Shown here: positions 55,505-63,960 of the stretch, one piece after another | How the letters are laid out: each line of letters begins with the position of its first letter | How positions within the stretch are numbered: the first letter of the stretch is position 1 | Origin: DASVRA01 sp036388855 | Lineage (GTDB): Bacteria > Pseudomonadota > Alphaproteobacteria > Caulobacterales > Caulobacteraceae | Direction of reading: 5' to 3' | Length of the DNA stretch: 64,000 bases | NCBI GenBank assembly: GCA_036388855.1 | Contig: DASVRA010000006.1 | Location: 1 to 64,000 of the forward strand | Made by a program: the position numbers and the translations under genes | Notes under the pieces: generated by a model | Database searches by the model: none | Seen by the model: only the letters and a program-made list of their open reading frames with translations | What the model was told of the DNA's origin: nothing

Positions 55505-57308
55505 TGGCCGGGGCGGGCTTGCCGGTGAGGCGCCTGATGATGCCGTCCACGGCGTTGTCCACGCCGAAGCGGCGCATGATCATGTACTGCTGGGCGATGG
55601 AGAGCAGGTTGTTCCAGGTCCAGTAGATCACCAGGCCGGCGGCGAAGGGCGCCAGCATGAAGGTGAACACCAGCGGGAAGAACTGGAAGATGCGCTGCTG
55701 GATCGGGTCCATGCCGGTCATCGGCGTCATCGACTGCGACAGCCACATGGAAAAGCCCATCAGGATCGGCCAGGCGCCGATGTGCAGCGGGCCGCCCAGC
55801 AAGCCGCCCACCATGGGCAGCAGGGAGGGGTCGAAGGGCAGCAGGCCAAAGATGTTCCAGATGGTGGTGGGGTCGCGGGCGGAGAGATCCCGGATCCAGC
55901 CGAAAAAAGGGGCGTGGCGCATCTCGATGGTCACCGAAAGCACCTTGTAGAGGGCGAAGAACACCGGGATCTGGATCAGCATCGGCAGGCAGCCCATAAA
56001 CGGGTTGACCTTTTCCCGCTGGTACAGAGCCATCATCTCCTGCTGCTGTTTGGCCGGGTCGTCCTTGTGCTTTTTGCGCAGCGCCTCGACCTGGGGCTGC
56101 ACCTTCTTCATCTTAGTGATGGATTCGTAACTCTTGTTGGCCGGCCAGAAGAACAGGATCTTCACGCCCACGGTCAGCAGCATGATCGCCAGGCCGAAGT
56201 TGCCGATGGCGTGGTAGAAGGTCATCAGCACGCTGAAGATCGGCCGGGTCAGGAACCAGAACATCCCCCAATCGACCGCGGCGTCGAACTTGGAGATGCC
56301 GGCCTGCTCGTACTGGCGCAGCAGCGGCACGGTCTTGGCCCCGGCGAACAGACGCGCGATGGAGATGACCTGACGGCCCGGCGCGATGGTGCGGTATTGG
56401 CCGAGGTAAGCGGCCTCGTAGATGTCCACGCCGTTCGACGGCACGACGCGGAAGCTGGCGGCGACGCGTTCCTTCTGGTCGGGGACCACGGCGCCCAACC
56501 AATATTTCTCGGTGATGCCGAACCAGCCGCCGGTGGAAGGCAGCTGGGTGTTGGCCTGCTTCTTTTTCCAGCCGGAATACTTGAACAGCTTCAGCTTGCC
56601 GTCGGCCACGCCGACCGCGCCCTCGTGCACCACCCCCTGCTTGGCGAGGTCGGCCGGCAGGCCGTGGCGCTGCACCGAGCCGTAGGGGGCGATGGTGACC
56701 GGGGCCGCGCCGAGGTTGGCGACCGTGTCGATGACGGTGAACATGTAGTTCCGGTCGAGCGCCACCGTGCGGGTGAAGGCGAGGCCGTTCGGAGCGCGGT
56801 AGGTCAAGGTCAGCGGCTGCCCGCTCCGCAGCGCGGCGGGGCCGGCGACGGTCCAGCGGGTGTCGCCACCCGGCAGGCCAGCGACGTTGGCGCCGGTCCA
56901 GCCGAACTCGGCGAAATAGGCGTGGGCGGCGCCGGCGGGGCGGAACAGCTCCACCTGGGGCGAATTCGACGCGTTGGTCTCGCGGTAGCGCTTGAGGAAC
57001 AGGTCGTCGATGCGGGCTCCGGTCAGCGACAGCGAGCCGCGCACCTCGGCGCCATTGATGGGCACGCGCGGCGTGGCCGCGGCGGCTTGGGCGCGCGGAG
57101 CGGTGAGGCTCTGGCCGGCGGAGGCGGAAGGCGCGGCCCCGGCGGGAGCGCCCTGGCCGGGCTGCACGGTCTGGGCGGCGGGGGCGCGGGCCTTGGCCTC
57201 GGCCTGCTGGCGCTTGGTGATCGGCCCCATCACGAAGGTCTGGTAGAGCAGCAGCAGCGCCAGCGCGCAGACGATGAAGATGACCGTGTTCTTGGTGTCG
57301 TTGGGCAT
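55497..57308 (-). CDS. yidC: Membrane protein insertase YidC
   Basis: 603-aa Gram-negative YidC: first membrane segment (about residues 8-26), a linker rich in Ala and Gln, a large periplasmic beta-sandwich (about 70-350) and five C-terminal membrane segments with KMKKVQPQVEALRKKHKDD in the cytoplasmic loop and GCLPMLIQIPVFFALY. It inserts proteins alone or with SecYEG. It lies 10 bp after rnpA; no yidD is present between them. Confidence 0.96.
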   Translation of the reverse strand: MPNDTKNTVIFIVCALALLLLYQTFVMGPITKRQQAEAKARAPAAQTVQPGQGAPAGAAPSASAGQSLTAPRAQAAAATPRVPINGAEVRGSLSLTGARIDDLFLKRYRETNASNSPQVELFRPAGAAHAYFAEFGWTGANVAGLPGGDTRWTVAGPAALRSGQPLTLTYRAPNGLAFTRTVALDRNYMFTVIDTVANLGAAPVTIAPYGSVQRHGLPADLAKQGVVHEGAVGVADGKLKLFKYSGWKKKQANTQLPSTGGWFGITEKYWLGAVVPDQKERVAASFRVVPSNGVDIYEAAYLGQYRTIAPGRQVISIARLFAGAKTVPLLRQYEQAGISKFDAAVDWGMFWFLTRPIFSVLMTFYHAIGNFGLAIMLLTVGVKILFFWPANKSYESITKMKKVQPQVEALRKKHKDDPAKQQQEMMALYQREKVNPFMGCLPMLIQIPVFFALYKVLSVTIEMRHAPFFGWIRDLSARDPTTIWNIFGLLPFDPSLLPMVGGLLGGPLHIGAWPILMGFSMWLSQSMTPMTGMDPIQQRIFQFFPLVFTFMLAPFAAGLVIYWTWNNLLSIAQQYMIMRRFGVDNAVDGIIRRLTGKPAPASG

Positions 57309-57318
57309 CGGGGACGGT

Positions 57319-57714
57319 TTACCGGGGAGGTCGGGCCGCGTCGCGCGGGGGCGCGTCGCCGGCTGGAGGAGGCGCGGCGAGGCTTATCAGCGCGCTTTTC
57401 ACATCGTCAAGTAAACGCGCCCACGGGCGGGTGGGCGTGCCGTTACGGGCGATGAAGACATAGTCGCAGCCGGGCCGGCCGAACTGGGGCAGCAGCATGC
57501 GGGCGGCCTCGCGCAGGCGGCGCTTGGCGCAGTTGCGCACCACCGCGCCGCCGATCCTGCGTGTGGCGGTAAAGCCGGCGCGGATGCTACCACGGCCTTC
57601 GTGGCGCAGCGCCTGGACCACCACGGCCCCGCGCGAGATGGACGCACCTTTGGCGGCGGCCAAAAACTCCGGCCGCTTCTTCAGGCGTTCGATCTTGGGG
57701 GCGGGCGCGTCCAG
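57319..57714 (-). CDS. rnpA: Ribonuclease P protein component
   Basis: Protein subunit of RNase P, which trims tRNA 5' leaders. RLKKRPEFLAAAKG at the N-terminus and the RNR motif variant RNCAKRRLREAARM identify it; FIARNGTPTRPWARLLDDV follows. The start is uncertain: between rpmH and the conserved RLKKRPEF there is no in-frame ATG, GTG or TTG. I give the CTG at 57714 (131 aa); ATC at 57693 or the internal TTG at 57663 (114 aa, which removes conserved residues) are alternatives. It lies downstream of rpmH. Confidence 0.85.
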   Translation of the reverse strand: MDAPAPKIERLKKRPEFLAAAKGASISRGAVVVQALRHEGRGSIRAGFTATRRIGGAVVRNCAKRRLREAARMLLPQFGRPGCDYVFIARNGTPTRPWARLLDDVKSALISLAAPPPAGDAPPRDAARPPR

Positions 57715-57728
57715 CGGCCCGGGCGGCC

Positions 57729-57863
57729 TTAGGCCGACAGGCGCTTGCGGCCGGCGGCGCGGCGGCGGGCCAGGATCTTGCGCCCGTTCTTGGTCGACAT
57801 CCGCAGGCGGAACCCGTGGCGGCGCTTTCGCACCAGCCGGCTCGGTTGAAAGGTCCGCTTCAC
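57729..57863 (-). CDS. rpmH: 50S ribosomal protein L34
   Basis: 44-aa basic protein: KRTFQPSRLVRKRRHGFR then RMSTKNGRKILARRR, ending GRKRLSA, the L34 pattern throughout. GTG start at 57863 with GGAG 9 bases upstream. It is too short to stand out in ORF scans but is certain. It heads the rpmH-rnpA-yidC-engB block. Confidence 0.97.
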   Translation of the reverse strand: MKRTFQPSRLVRKRRHGFRLRMSTKNGRKILARRRAAGRKRLSA

Positions 57864-58032
57864 GGCCGAAAACTCCAGGCGTCAGCAAAGGCGCGGACGC
57901 GCCGCGCGGGAAGCCGGCGTGGTTACGGGAACGGCCCTCCGCTGTCAATCGCTGAGCATTGAACCGCCGCCTCCGCCGAACGCACATACAGTCGTCACGC
58001 CAAGGGGTGCTGGCCTGGAAGAGGAGAGCGCG

Positions 58033-59394
58033 GTGGGCGAACTCAGCGGTCTGGACGCGGGATACCTGTCGCTGGACGGCAGCGACCAGGAGAAAATCGA
58101 GGCGCGGCAGGGCGAGATCGTCGCCCATACCGGCATGAACGGGAAGCTGCTGGAGAACCTCGACAATTTGTCGGGACTGGAGGTGCTGTGGCTGAACAGC
58201 ATCTTCGGCTTCAGCAATTACACCACCTCGAAGGTGCGGCCGTTCGTGGAGGCGGGCGGCTCGCTGTTCTTGAGCGCGCCGGGCGACGGCTTCGCCGTGC
58301 AGCCGAGCAACCATGCGCACGGGCCGGAGGAAATCAACCTGGTGGACGGCTCCGGCCCGCTGGCGAGCGGGCCTGCCGGGACATTGGACGACGGCGATCT
58401 CGACAATGCCGCGAGCCACACCGGCGGGCTGACCTCTCACCGGGCCTTCTACCGGCTGGAGTTCGTGCAGGACCTGGAGGTCGCCTACCTCTTGACCGAG
58501 GACGACCCGGCCGCGGGTGTCGCGGCGCTGGCGACGGTGGGGCGAGGCTACAGCCTGGAGACAACCATCCCCCTGGGACTGTTCTTCGAATCGGGCGAGG
58601 TGGACGCGGCCTACGACGCCGCGCTGGACGCCTTCTCCGCCAATGCATTGGCGTATGCGGCGAGCCTGCGGACCCTGACCGAGACGGACCTGACCGACGG
58701 CGCCGATGTCTACACCGCCGGCGGCGCGGGCGAGGACGTGCTCGCGGGCGGCGGCGGCGATCGGGTCACGGGCGGCGGCGGGGCCGACATCGTCCATGCC
58801 GGCGCCGGTGCGGATCGGGTGGCGGCCGGGGCGGGCGCGGACATCGCCTGGGGCGGAGCGGGCAACGACCGCCTGGACGGCGGCCTGGGTGACGACCAGT
58901 TGTGGGGCGGGGCAGGCGCGGACCTGGTGCGGGGCCAAGGCGCTCAGGACTTCCTCGTGGGGGGCAGCGGCGGCGACACCGTCCTGGGCGGCGGGGGCGC
59001 CGACACCCTGCTGGGCGCGGACGGCGACGACCAGCTCCGGGGCGGCGGCGGGAACGACGTGCTGGCGGGTGGGACCGGGCGCGACACCCTCCTGGGCGGT
59101 GCGGGCGCGGATCGCTTCATGTTCATGAACGAGTATCCGTGGTGGAACAGCAGCCACCGCGAGCGGATCGGCGACTTCAGCCGGGGCGAGGATGTGATCG
59201 ATCTAAGCGCCGGAGGCGGCTTCGCCTTCGTGGACCAATTCCACGGCGGGTCGGCGGAAATCGTGCTCGCGGATTTCGACGGCGGCAGCCGGGTTCTGAT
59301 CGACAGCGACGGCGACGGCGAAGCGGACTGGACGATCGTGGTGGTCACCGCCGATGGCGCAGGGCTCGACCAGGGCGACTTCATCGTCGCCTGA
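58033..59394 (+). CDS. Second RTX-repeat protein with unique N-terminal domain
   Basis: 453 aa from the GTG at 58033, preceded by GAGGAGAG. Residues 1-220 are a globular domain (DNLSGLEVLWLNSIFGFSN, EAGGSLFLSAPGDGF, later a segment reading LATVGRGYSLETT), reminiscent of a glutamine-amidotransferase-like/DUF4350 fold but not assignable. Residues about 235-365 contain about a dozen GGxGxDxxx calcium-binding nonapeptides. The C-terminus has DRFMF and the RIGDFSRGEDVIDLSAGG segment typical of RTX proteins. No signal peptide; type I secretion is likely. Confidence 0.85.
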   Translation: MGELSGLDAGYLSLDGSDQEKIEARQGEIVAHTGMNGKLLENLDNLSGLEVLWLNSIFGFSNYTTSKVRPFVEAGGSLFLSAPGDGFAVQPSNHAHGPEEINLVDGSGPLASGPAGTLDDGDLDNAASHTGGLTSHRAFYRLEFVQDLEVAYLLTEDDPAAGVAALATVGRGYSLETTIPLGLFFESGEVDAAYDAALDAFSANALAYAASLRTLTETDLTDGADVYTAGGAGEDVLAGGGGDRVTGGGGADIVHAGAGADRVAAGAGADIAWGGAGNDRLDGGLGDDQLWGGAGADLVRGQGAQDFLVGGSGGDTVLGGGGADTLLGADGDDQLRGGGGNDVLAGGTGRDTLLGGAGADRFMFMNEYPWWNSSHRERIGDFSRGEDVIDLSAGGGFAFVDQFHGGSAEIVLADFDGGSRVLIDSDGDGEADWTIVVVTADGAGLDQGDFIVA

Positions 59395-59408
59395 GGCGCG
59401 GGGGCGGC

Positions 59409-60080
59409 TCACGGGCGTGACGCATTCCGGCTGGTCCAGCGGTCGGCCAGCAGCGCCGCCAGCACGGCCAGGAAGGAGAGGGCGACGAGGCCGGCGGAGA
59501 GGATGTGCGCCTCGCGCCAGCGCAGCCCCTCGACCAACTGGAAGATCTCGATCGACAACACCTTGGTGCGGCCGGGGATGGCGCCGCCGATCATCAGCAC
59601 GATGCCGAATTCGCCCAGCGTATGGGCGAAGGTGAGGACGGCGGCGGTGAGCAGGCCCGGGCGGGCGAGCGGCAGGGCCACGCGCGCGAAGGCCCGCCAG
59701 GGGGTGGCGCCGAGCGTCAGGGCCGCTTCAAGGGTTTCGCGGCCGACGGCGGCGAAGGCGTTGCGGATGGGCTGGACCGCGAAGGGGAGGGAGTAGACCA
59801 CCGAGCCGATCACCAGGCCGGTGAAGGTGAAGGACAGGGAACGGACGCCGAAGGGCTGGAGGGGGACAAGGAGCGGGCTGGAGGGGCCGAGCGCGATCAG
59901 CAGGTAGAAGCCGATCACCGTGGGGGGCAGGACGACGGGCAAGGCCGTCAGCGCCAGGACCGGCTCGCGCCAGGGGGAGCGGGTGCGGGCCAGCCACCAG
60001 GCGAGCGGCGTGGCGATGAGCAGCAGGAGGACGGTGGTGACCGCGGCCAGCTTCAGGGTCAGCCAGATCGCCTCGCCCAT
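59409..60080 (-). CDS. modB: Molybdate ABC transporter permease ModB
   Basis: 223-aa permease with five or six membrane segments and the EAA-type cytoplasmic loop (EAALTLGATPWRAFARVALPLARPG). ALPVVLPPTVIGFYLL near the N-terminus is typical of ModB. Starts 4 bp after modA. The ATPase gene modC, which normally follows, is absent; a convergent RTX gene ends here instead. Confidence 0.92.
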   Translation of the reverse strand: MGEAIWLTLKLAAVTTVLLLLIATPLAWWLARTRSPWREPVLALTALPVVLPPTVIGFYLLIALGPSSPLLVPLQPFGVRSLSFTFTGLVIGSVVYSLPFAVQPIRNAFAAVGRETLEAALTLGATPWRAFARVALPLARPGLLTAAVLTFAHTLGEFGIVLMIGGAIPGRTKVLSIEIFQLVEGLRWREAHILSAGLVALSFLAVLAALLADRWTSRNASRP

Positions 60081-60084
60081 GCGG

Positions 60085-60822
60085 TCAGGGCGACTCGTAG
60101 CCGTAGCGGCGGATGACGGCGCGCGCCTGCGGGCCGCGGAGAAAGGCGAGGAAGGCCCGGGCGGCCGGGCTGCCGGCGCCCGGTTTCAGCAGCACGGCCT
60201 GCTGGAGGATGGGGGCATGGTCGGCGGCGGGGACGAGCCAGCGGGCGGCGGGGGGTTCGGCGATCACCTGGGAGAGGGCGACGAAGCCGGCCTCGGCGGC
60301 GCCGGTCCGCACGAACTGGTAGGCCTGGGCGACGGAGGCGCCGCGCACCAAGCGGGGCTCGAGACGCTGCCACAGGCCGAGGCGGCGCAGGGCCTGCTCG
60401 GCTGCCGCCCCGTAAGGCGCGACGGCGGGGTCGGCGATGGCGACCTTGCCGCGCATGGCGAGGAGCGCGCGGGGGCCGCCCTTCGCCAGCGCCGGATCGC
60501 GGCTGTAGAGGACCAGGCGGCCGACGGCGTAGGTGAAGCGCGTGCCGTTCACGGCCAGGCCCTCGCGTTCCGCCTCGGCGGGGCGTTCGGCGTCGGCCGA
60601 GAGCAGGACCTGGAAGGGGGCTCCGTTGCGGATTTGGGCGTGGAACTGGCCCGAGGCGCCGAAGCTCAGCAACGCCCTGTGGCTGGTGGCGCGCTCGAAG
60701 CCGGCGGCGATTTCGCGGGCAGGCTCGGCGAAGTTGGCGGCCACGGCGACGCTGACTTCGCCCGCCGACGCGGGGGCGGCGGCGAGCCAGAAGAGCGCGG
60801 CTAGGCGGGCGGTGAGCCTCAT
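60085..60822 (-). CDS. modA: Molybdate ABC transporter substrate-binding protein ModA
   Basis: 245-aa periplasmic protein with signal peptide (MRLTARLAALFWLAAAPASA). VAVAANFAEPAREIAAGFE at the start of the mature part, SFGASGQFHAQI with oxyanion-binding Ser residues, and FVALSQV near the C-terminus are ModA features. The start ATG overlaps the osmC-like stop by 4 bases. Confidence 0.93.
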   Translation of the reverse strand: MRLTARLAALFWLAAAPASAGEVSVAVAANFAEPAREIAAGFERATSHRALLSFGASGQFHAQIRNGAPFQVLLSADAERPAEAEREGLAVNGTRFTYAVGRLVLYSRDPALAKGGPRALLAMRGKVAIADPAVAPYGAAAEQALRRLGLWQRLEPRLVRGASVAQAYQFVRTGAAEAGFVALSQVIAEPPAARWLVPAADHAPILQQAVLLKPGAGSPAARAFLAFLRGPQARAVIRRYGYESP

Positions 60823-61295
60823 GGGGCGATCTCGACCGCCGGCTCGTGTTCCACGGGGAAGTTGACGGAGCGGGCGATGAAGCACTTGGCGTTGGCGTCG
60901 TGGTGGAGGCGGCGCGCGAGTTCCAGGTCGGAGCCTGGCGCGAGGGTGACGCGGGGGCGCAGGAGGACGCGGGTGAACTGGCCCCCGGCCTGGCCTTCGT
61001 CGCGCATCCAGCCCTGGGCGCTGTCGGCATAGGCGGTGACGCGGACGCCTCGGCCGGCGCAGAGCCCCAGGTACCAGAGCATGTGGCAGGAGGAGAGCGA
61101 GGCGACCAGCAGATCCTCGGGGTTCCAGCGGGCGGGGTCGCCGCGGAAGGCGGGGTCGGAGGAGCCGGGGATGGGCGGCTTGCCGGGCGCGCTCAGGCGG
61201 TGGTCGCGGGCGTAGGCGGCGTAGGAGGACGTGCCCTCGGCGCCCGCGCCGGTCCATTTGAGGTCGACGGCGTAGGCGTGTTCGTGGGCGGGCAT
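60819..61295 (-). CDS. OsmC family peroxiredoxin-like protein
   Basis: 158 aa from the ATG at 61295. The two OsmC cysteines are present: SLSSCHMLWYL and DANAKCFIARS, so thiol-dependent hydroperoxide reduction is expected. NPEDLLVASL and the PRVTLAPG strand are typical of the fold. Coupled to modA downstream. Confidence 0.9.
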   Translation of the reverse strand: MPAHEHAYAVDLKWTGAGAEGTSSYAAYARDHRLSAPGKPPIPGSSDPAFRGDPARWNPEDLLVASLSSCHMLWYLGLCAGRGVRVTAYADSAQGWMRDEGQAGGQFTRVLLRPRVTLAPGSDLELARRLHHDANAKCFIARSVNFPVEHEPAVEIAP

Positions 61296-61297
61296 GG

Positions 61298-61684
61298 TCA
61301 GTCGCCGGCGGTGGTGTCGGGGCAGGCGGACTGGCACTGCGCCCAGGCGGCGCCGCAGGCCGACATGTCGCGGGCGGGGAGGCAGAGGTAGTAGGCGTTG
61401 GCGCAGCCGGTGCGGCAGGCGCCGCCGCCGGTTGGGCGCAGCTCCTGGTAGCCGCGGGTGCGGGGGGCAGGGTCGGGCAGGGGGGAGAAGCGGGGGCGGG
61501 CGGTCAACTCGGCGACAGGCGGGGCGGCGGCGACGGGCTTGGCGGGGGGCTTGCGCGGCGGCGGCTTGACGAAGGTGACGCCGCCGTCATCGGCGCGGGG
61601 GGCCCCCGGCTGCAGCACCTGGGCGTTGGCCGCGGCCGGCAGGAGCAGGAGGCTCAGGGCGACGGCGGTCAGAAGCGGGCGCAT
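61298..61684 (-). CDS. Small Cys-rich secreted protein
   Basis: 128 aa from the ATG at 61684, with signal peptide (MRPLLTAVALSLLLLPAAANA). A Pro/Lys-rich middle leads to a C-terminal module with six Cys (GACRTGCANAYYLCL, then SACGAAWAQCQSAC) that probably form three disulfides. Family not recognised. The stop lies 2 bp before the OsmC start, so it may share that operon. Confidence 0.65.
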   Translation of the reverse strand: MRPLLTAVALSLLLLPAAANAQVLQPGAPRADDGGVTFVKPPPRKPPAKPVAAAPPVAELTARPRFSPLPDPAPRTRGYQELRPTGGGACRTGCANAYYLCLPARDMSACGAAWAQCQSACPDTTAGD

Positions 61685-62147
61685 GCGGGAAGTGTAGCGG
61701 ATTCCCGGCGGGTGGGGGAGGCGGAGGGGCGGCGCGAGAGTGAGTGCACTTCGTGCACTTCGGAAGGCGGGAGCGAAAAGGAGTCCGGTGAGTCCGGTTG
61801 CGGGCGCTCGAAGGGGGTGCACTTCGTGCACTTTCGCGAGGAGGGAAGCGAAAAGTGTCCGGTGAGTCCGTTGGGCGGACGGGGCGGGGTGCACTTCGTA
61901 CACTTTCGTTCTTCCCCCTCACTAGAGGAAGGCTCGGAGTGCCGGCAGAGCATTGAGGGGTGGTGCTCGAGGAGGGGCTTCCGCCTCTCGCGCTTGCCCG
62001 GCACCGCCAGCGCGAACACCCTCTCTCCCGGCCTCTCCCCCATCGAGGGGGAGAAGAGGTGCAGTCGGTTGTCCTCAGTCTCATCGCCTCGGCCTCCGGA
62101 CGAGGAGTGTAAGGGTGCGCGGGAGGGGGTGGATGAGATTTCCGGCG
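61685..62147. repeat. 463-bp non-coding region with tandem ~73-bp repeats
   Basis: No real gene is seen. GTGCACTTCGTGCAC occurs at 61744-61758 and 61817-61831, and GTGCACTTCGTACAC at 61889-61903, a period of 73 and 72 bp. The first two are followed by a GGAGCGAAAA/GGAAGCGAAAA stretch and then GTCCGGTGAGTCCGG (61783-61797; 61857-61870). The frame-open translations with VHFVHF motifs come from this repeat. Further right, TCTCCCCC/GGGGGAGA (62034-62054) is another palindrome. Confidence 0.8.
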
Positions 62148-62966
62148 TCAGCCGGAGGGGGCGTGGTCGGGGCCCAGGCGGTCGATCAGGGCCATGGCGC
62201 CGGCGGGGGCGCGGACTTTGCCTTCGTGGATGATGAAGCAGAAGACGTCGCGGGGGGTGCGTTCGGGCGTGGCTGACGGGTCCACGCGGTCGAGGTCGGG
62301 GGGTTGGCCGCCTTCGGCCCAAGCCTGGAGGCGGGCGGCCCAGGCGTCGAGCTGGTCGGGGGGATAGGCGGTTTCGACGGTGTCGGAGCCGGTCTGGAGG
62401 CGGGCGTAGACGAAGTCGCCGGTGAGGTCGGGGATGGCGGGGTAGGAGGCGTGGTCGGCGTAGACGATGGGGGTCTTGTAGCGGCGGCAGAGGGAGACGA
62501 AGGCGGGGTCGCGGAAGCTGTCGTGGCGCACCTCCACCGCGTGGCGCAGGGGGACGCCGTCTACTACGGGCGGCAGGAGCTCGAGGAAGGCGCCGAAGTC
62601 GTCGGGGTCGAAGCGCTTGGTGGGGGCGAACTGCCAGAAGATCGGGCCGAGCTTGGGGCCGAGTTCGGTGATGCCTTGGGAGACGAAGCGGGAGACGGAC
62701 TCGCCGGCGCCGGCGAGCTCCTTGCGGTTGGTGGCGAAGCGGGAACCCTTCAGGGTGAAGACGAAGCGGTCGGGCGCCTGGGCGGCCCAACTTCGGAACA
62801 CCTCGGGCTTTTGCAGGCGGTAATAGGTGGCGTTGACCTCGATGGCGGTGAGCTTGCGGCTGCAGTATTCCAGCTCGCGCTTTTGCGGCAGGCCGTCGGG
62901 GTAGAACACGCCGCGCCACGGCTCGAAGATCCAGCCGCCGATCCCGACCCTGATCCTGCCCGCCAT
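62148..62966 (-). CDS. DUF72 family protein
   Basis: 272 aa from the ATG at 62966 with GGAAGGA about 8 bases upstream. TIM-barrel-like DUF72 pattern: RVGIGGWIFEPWRGVFYP, LTAIEVNATYYR, FVFTLKGSRFATN, FWQFAPTKRF and AVEVRHDSF. The family (YecE) has no proven function; metal-dependent or nuclease-like roles have only been proposed. Confidence 0.9.
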   Translation of the reverse strand: MAGRIRVGIGGWIFEPWRGVFYPDGLPQKRELEYCSRKLTAIEVNATYYRLQKPEVFRSWAAQAPDRFVFTLKGSRFATNRKELAGAGESVSRFVSQGITELGPKLGPIFWQFAPTKRFDPDDFGAFLELLPPVVDGVPLRHAVEVRHDSFRDPAFVSLCRRYKTPIVYADHASYPAIPDLTGDFVYARLQTGSDTVETAYPPDQLDAWAARLQAWAEGGQPPDLDRVDPSATPERTPRDVFCFIIHEGKVRAPAGAMALIDRLGPDHAPSG

Positions 62967-63033
62967 GCGCGCGCTCCTTCCGTCCGCTTGCTCGCACGTG
63001 GAACCTCGCGGTGGAAGCTCCGCTTGAAGGTGG

Positions 63034-63960
63034 ATGAAGCTTGGCCGGGGGTTCGCCGTGCTGCTGGCGCTGGCGCTGCTGGGGGTGGCGGTGTTGCTCA
63101 CCTATTGCCAGCACCGCCGGCCGCCGCCGTCGCCGGCGACCACGCCGGTCGCGGCGCGGCCGACCGAGCCGGACTGCGGCCGGCCCCAAGCGATGAGCCG
63201 GTCGGCGGCGGACAATGCGGCCAGCCTGTCGGGCCTGGCTTTCTCGCCCTTCCGGGCGCCGGAGGCGGGGTGGGAGACCTACGCGCCGCAGGTCGCGCGA
63301 GAAATCGGCAGCGGCTGTCCGCCCACGACGCTCGGCTTCGCACGTGACCTGGCGGCCTGGCAGTCACGCCGGGGGCTGGTTCCGGACGGGCGGATGACGG
63401 CGGAGACCTTCGAGGCGTTCAGGCTGGCCTGGCACCGGCGCCGGCCCTTGCGCGGCAAGCTGCCCGTGCAGGCCTGTCCCCCTCCGCCGCCGCCCGAGCA
63501 ACTGGTGGAGGCGGACCCGTCGGAGGGGCTGCACGGGAAGGTGGTGAAGCTGCGGCCCGCTGTGCTGGAGGCTTGGCGGAAGATGCGCCAGGCCGCGCGG
63601 CGGGAGGATCCGGCGATCGCCAAGGACCCGCTGGCGCTGGTGCTGGTCTCCGGCTACCGCGACCCGGCGTCTGATGCACTGCGGTGCGCGGTGGAGGGAA
63701 ACTGCGACAACCGCAGGCGCGCGCTGTGCTCGGCGCACCGGACGGGGCTGGTGTTCGACCTTTATGTGGGCGCGGCGCCGGGGTCGGACCCGACATCGAC
63801 CGATCCAAGGAACCGGCTGTATCAGTCGCGCACGCCGGCCTACCGCTGGCTGGTGAAGAACGCGCGGCGGTTCGGATTCGAGAACTACGTCTACGAACCG
63901 TGGCACTGGGAGTGGAGCGGGCCGTCAGAGTTCGGAACGCCCGCGCCCGCCGCGCCTTAA
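63034..63960 (+). CDS. VanY-type D-alanyl-D-alanine carboxypeptidase
   Basis: 308-aa M15B zinc peptidase with an N-terminal membrane anchor (about residues 5-24), a probable peptidoglycan-binding segment (GFARDLAAWQSRRGLVPDGRM) and the catalytic domain. Zinc ligands: SAHRTGLVFDL (His, Asp) and EPWHWEW (His). GAAGGTGG precedes the ATG. It trims terminal D-Ala from cell-wall peptides. Divergent from the DUF72 gene. Confidence 0.88.
   Translation: MKLGRGFAVLLALALLGVAVLLTYCQHRRPPPSPATTPVAARPTEPDCGRPQAMSRSAADNAASLSGLAFSPFRAPEAGWETYAPQVAREIGSGCPPTTLGFARDLAAWQSRRGLVPDGRMTAETFEAFRLAWHRRRPLRGKLPVQACPPPPPPEQLVEADPSEGLHGKVVKLRPAVLEAWRKMRQAARREDPAIAKDPLALVLVSGYRDPASDALRCAVEGNCDNRRRALCSAHRTGLVFDLYVGAAPGSDPTSTDPRNRLYQSRTPAYRWLVKNARRFGFENYVYEPWHWEWSGPSEFGTPAPAAP

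Noticed and set aside
57729..57863. Chromosome origin near rpmH
   Set aside because: No DnaA-box cluster and no dnaA or hemE gene is visible around rpmH.
57715..59157. Minus-strand extension of the rnpA frame to 612 aa
   Set aside because: It runs antisense to the RTX gene and through rpmH; composition is typical of shadow frames. Only the rnpA part at the 3' end is real, though its exact start stays open.
61712..62233. ORFs with VHFVHF or KCTKCT motifs
   Set aside because: They are translations of the 73-bp tandem repeat and have no start signals or codon bias of a gene.
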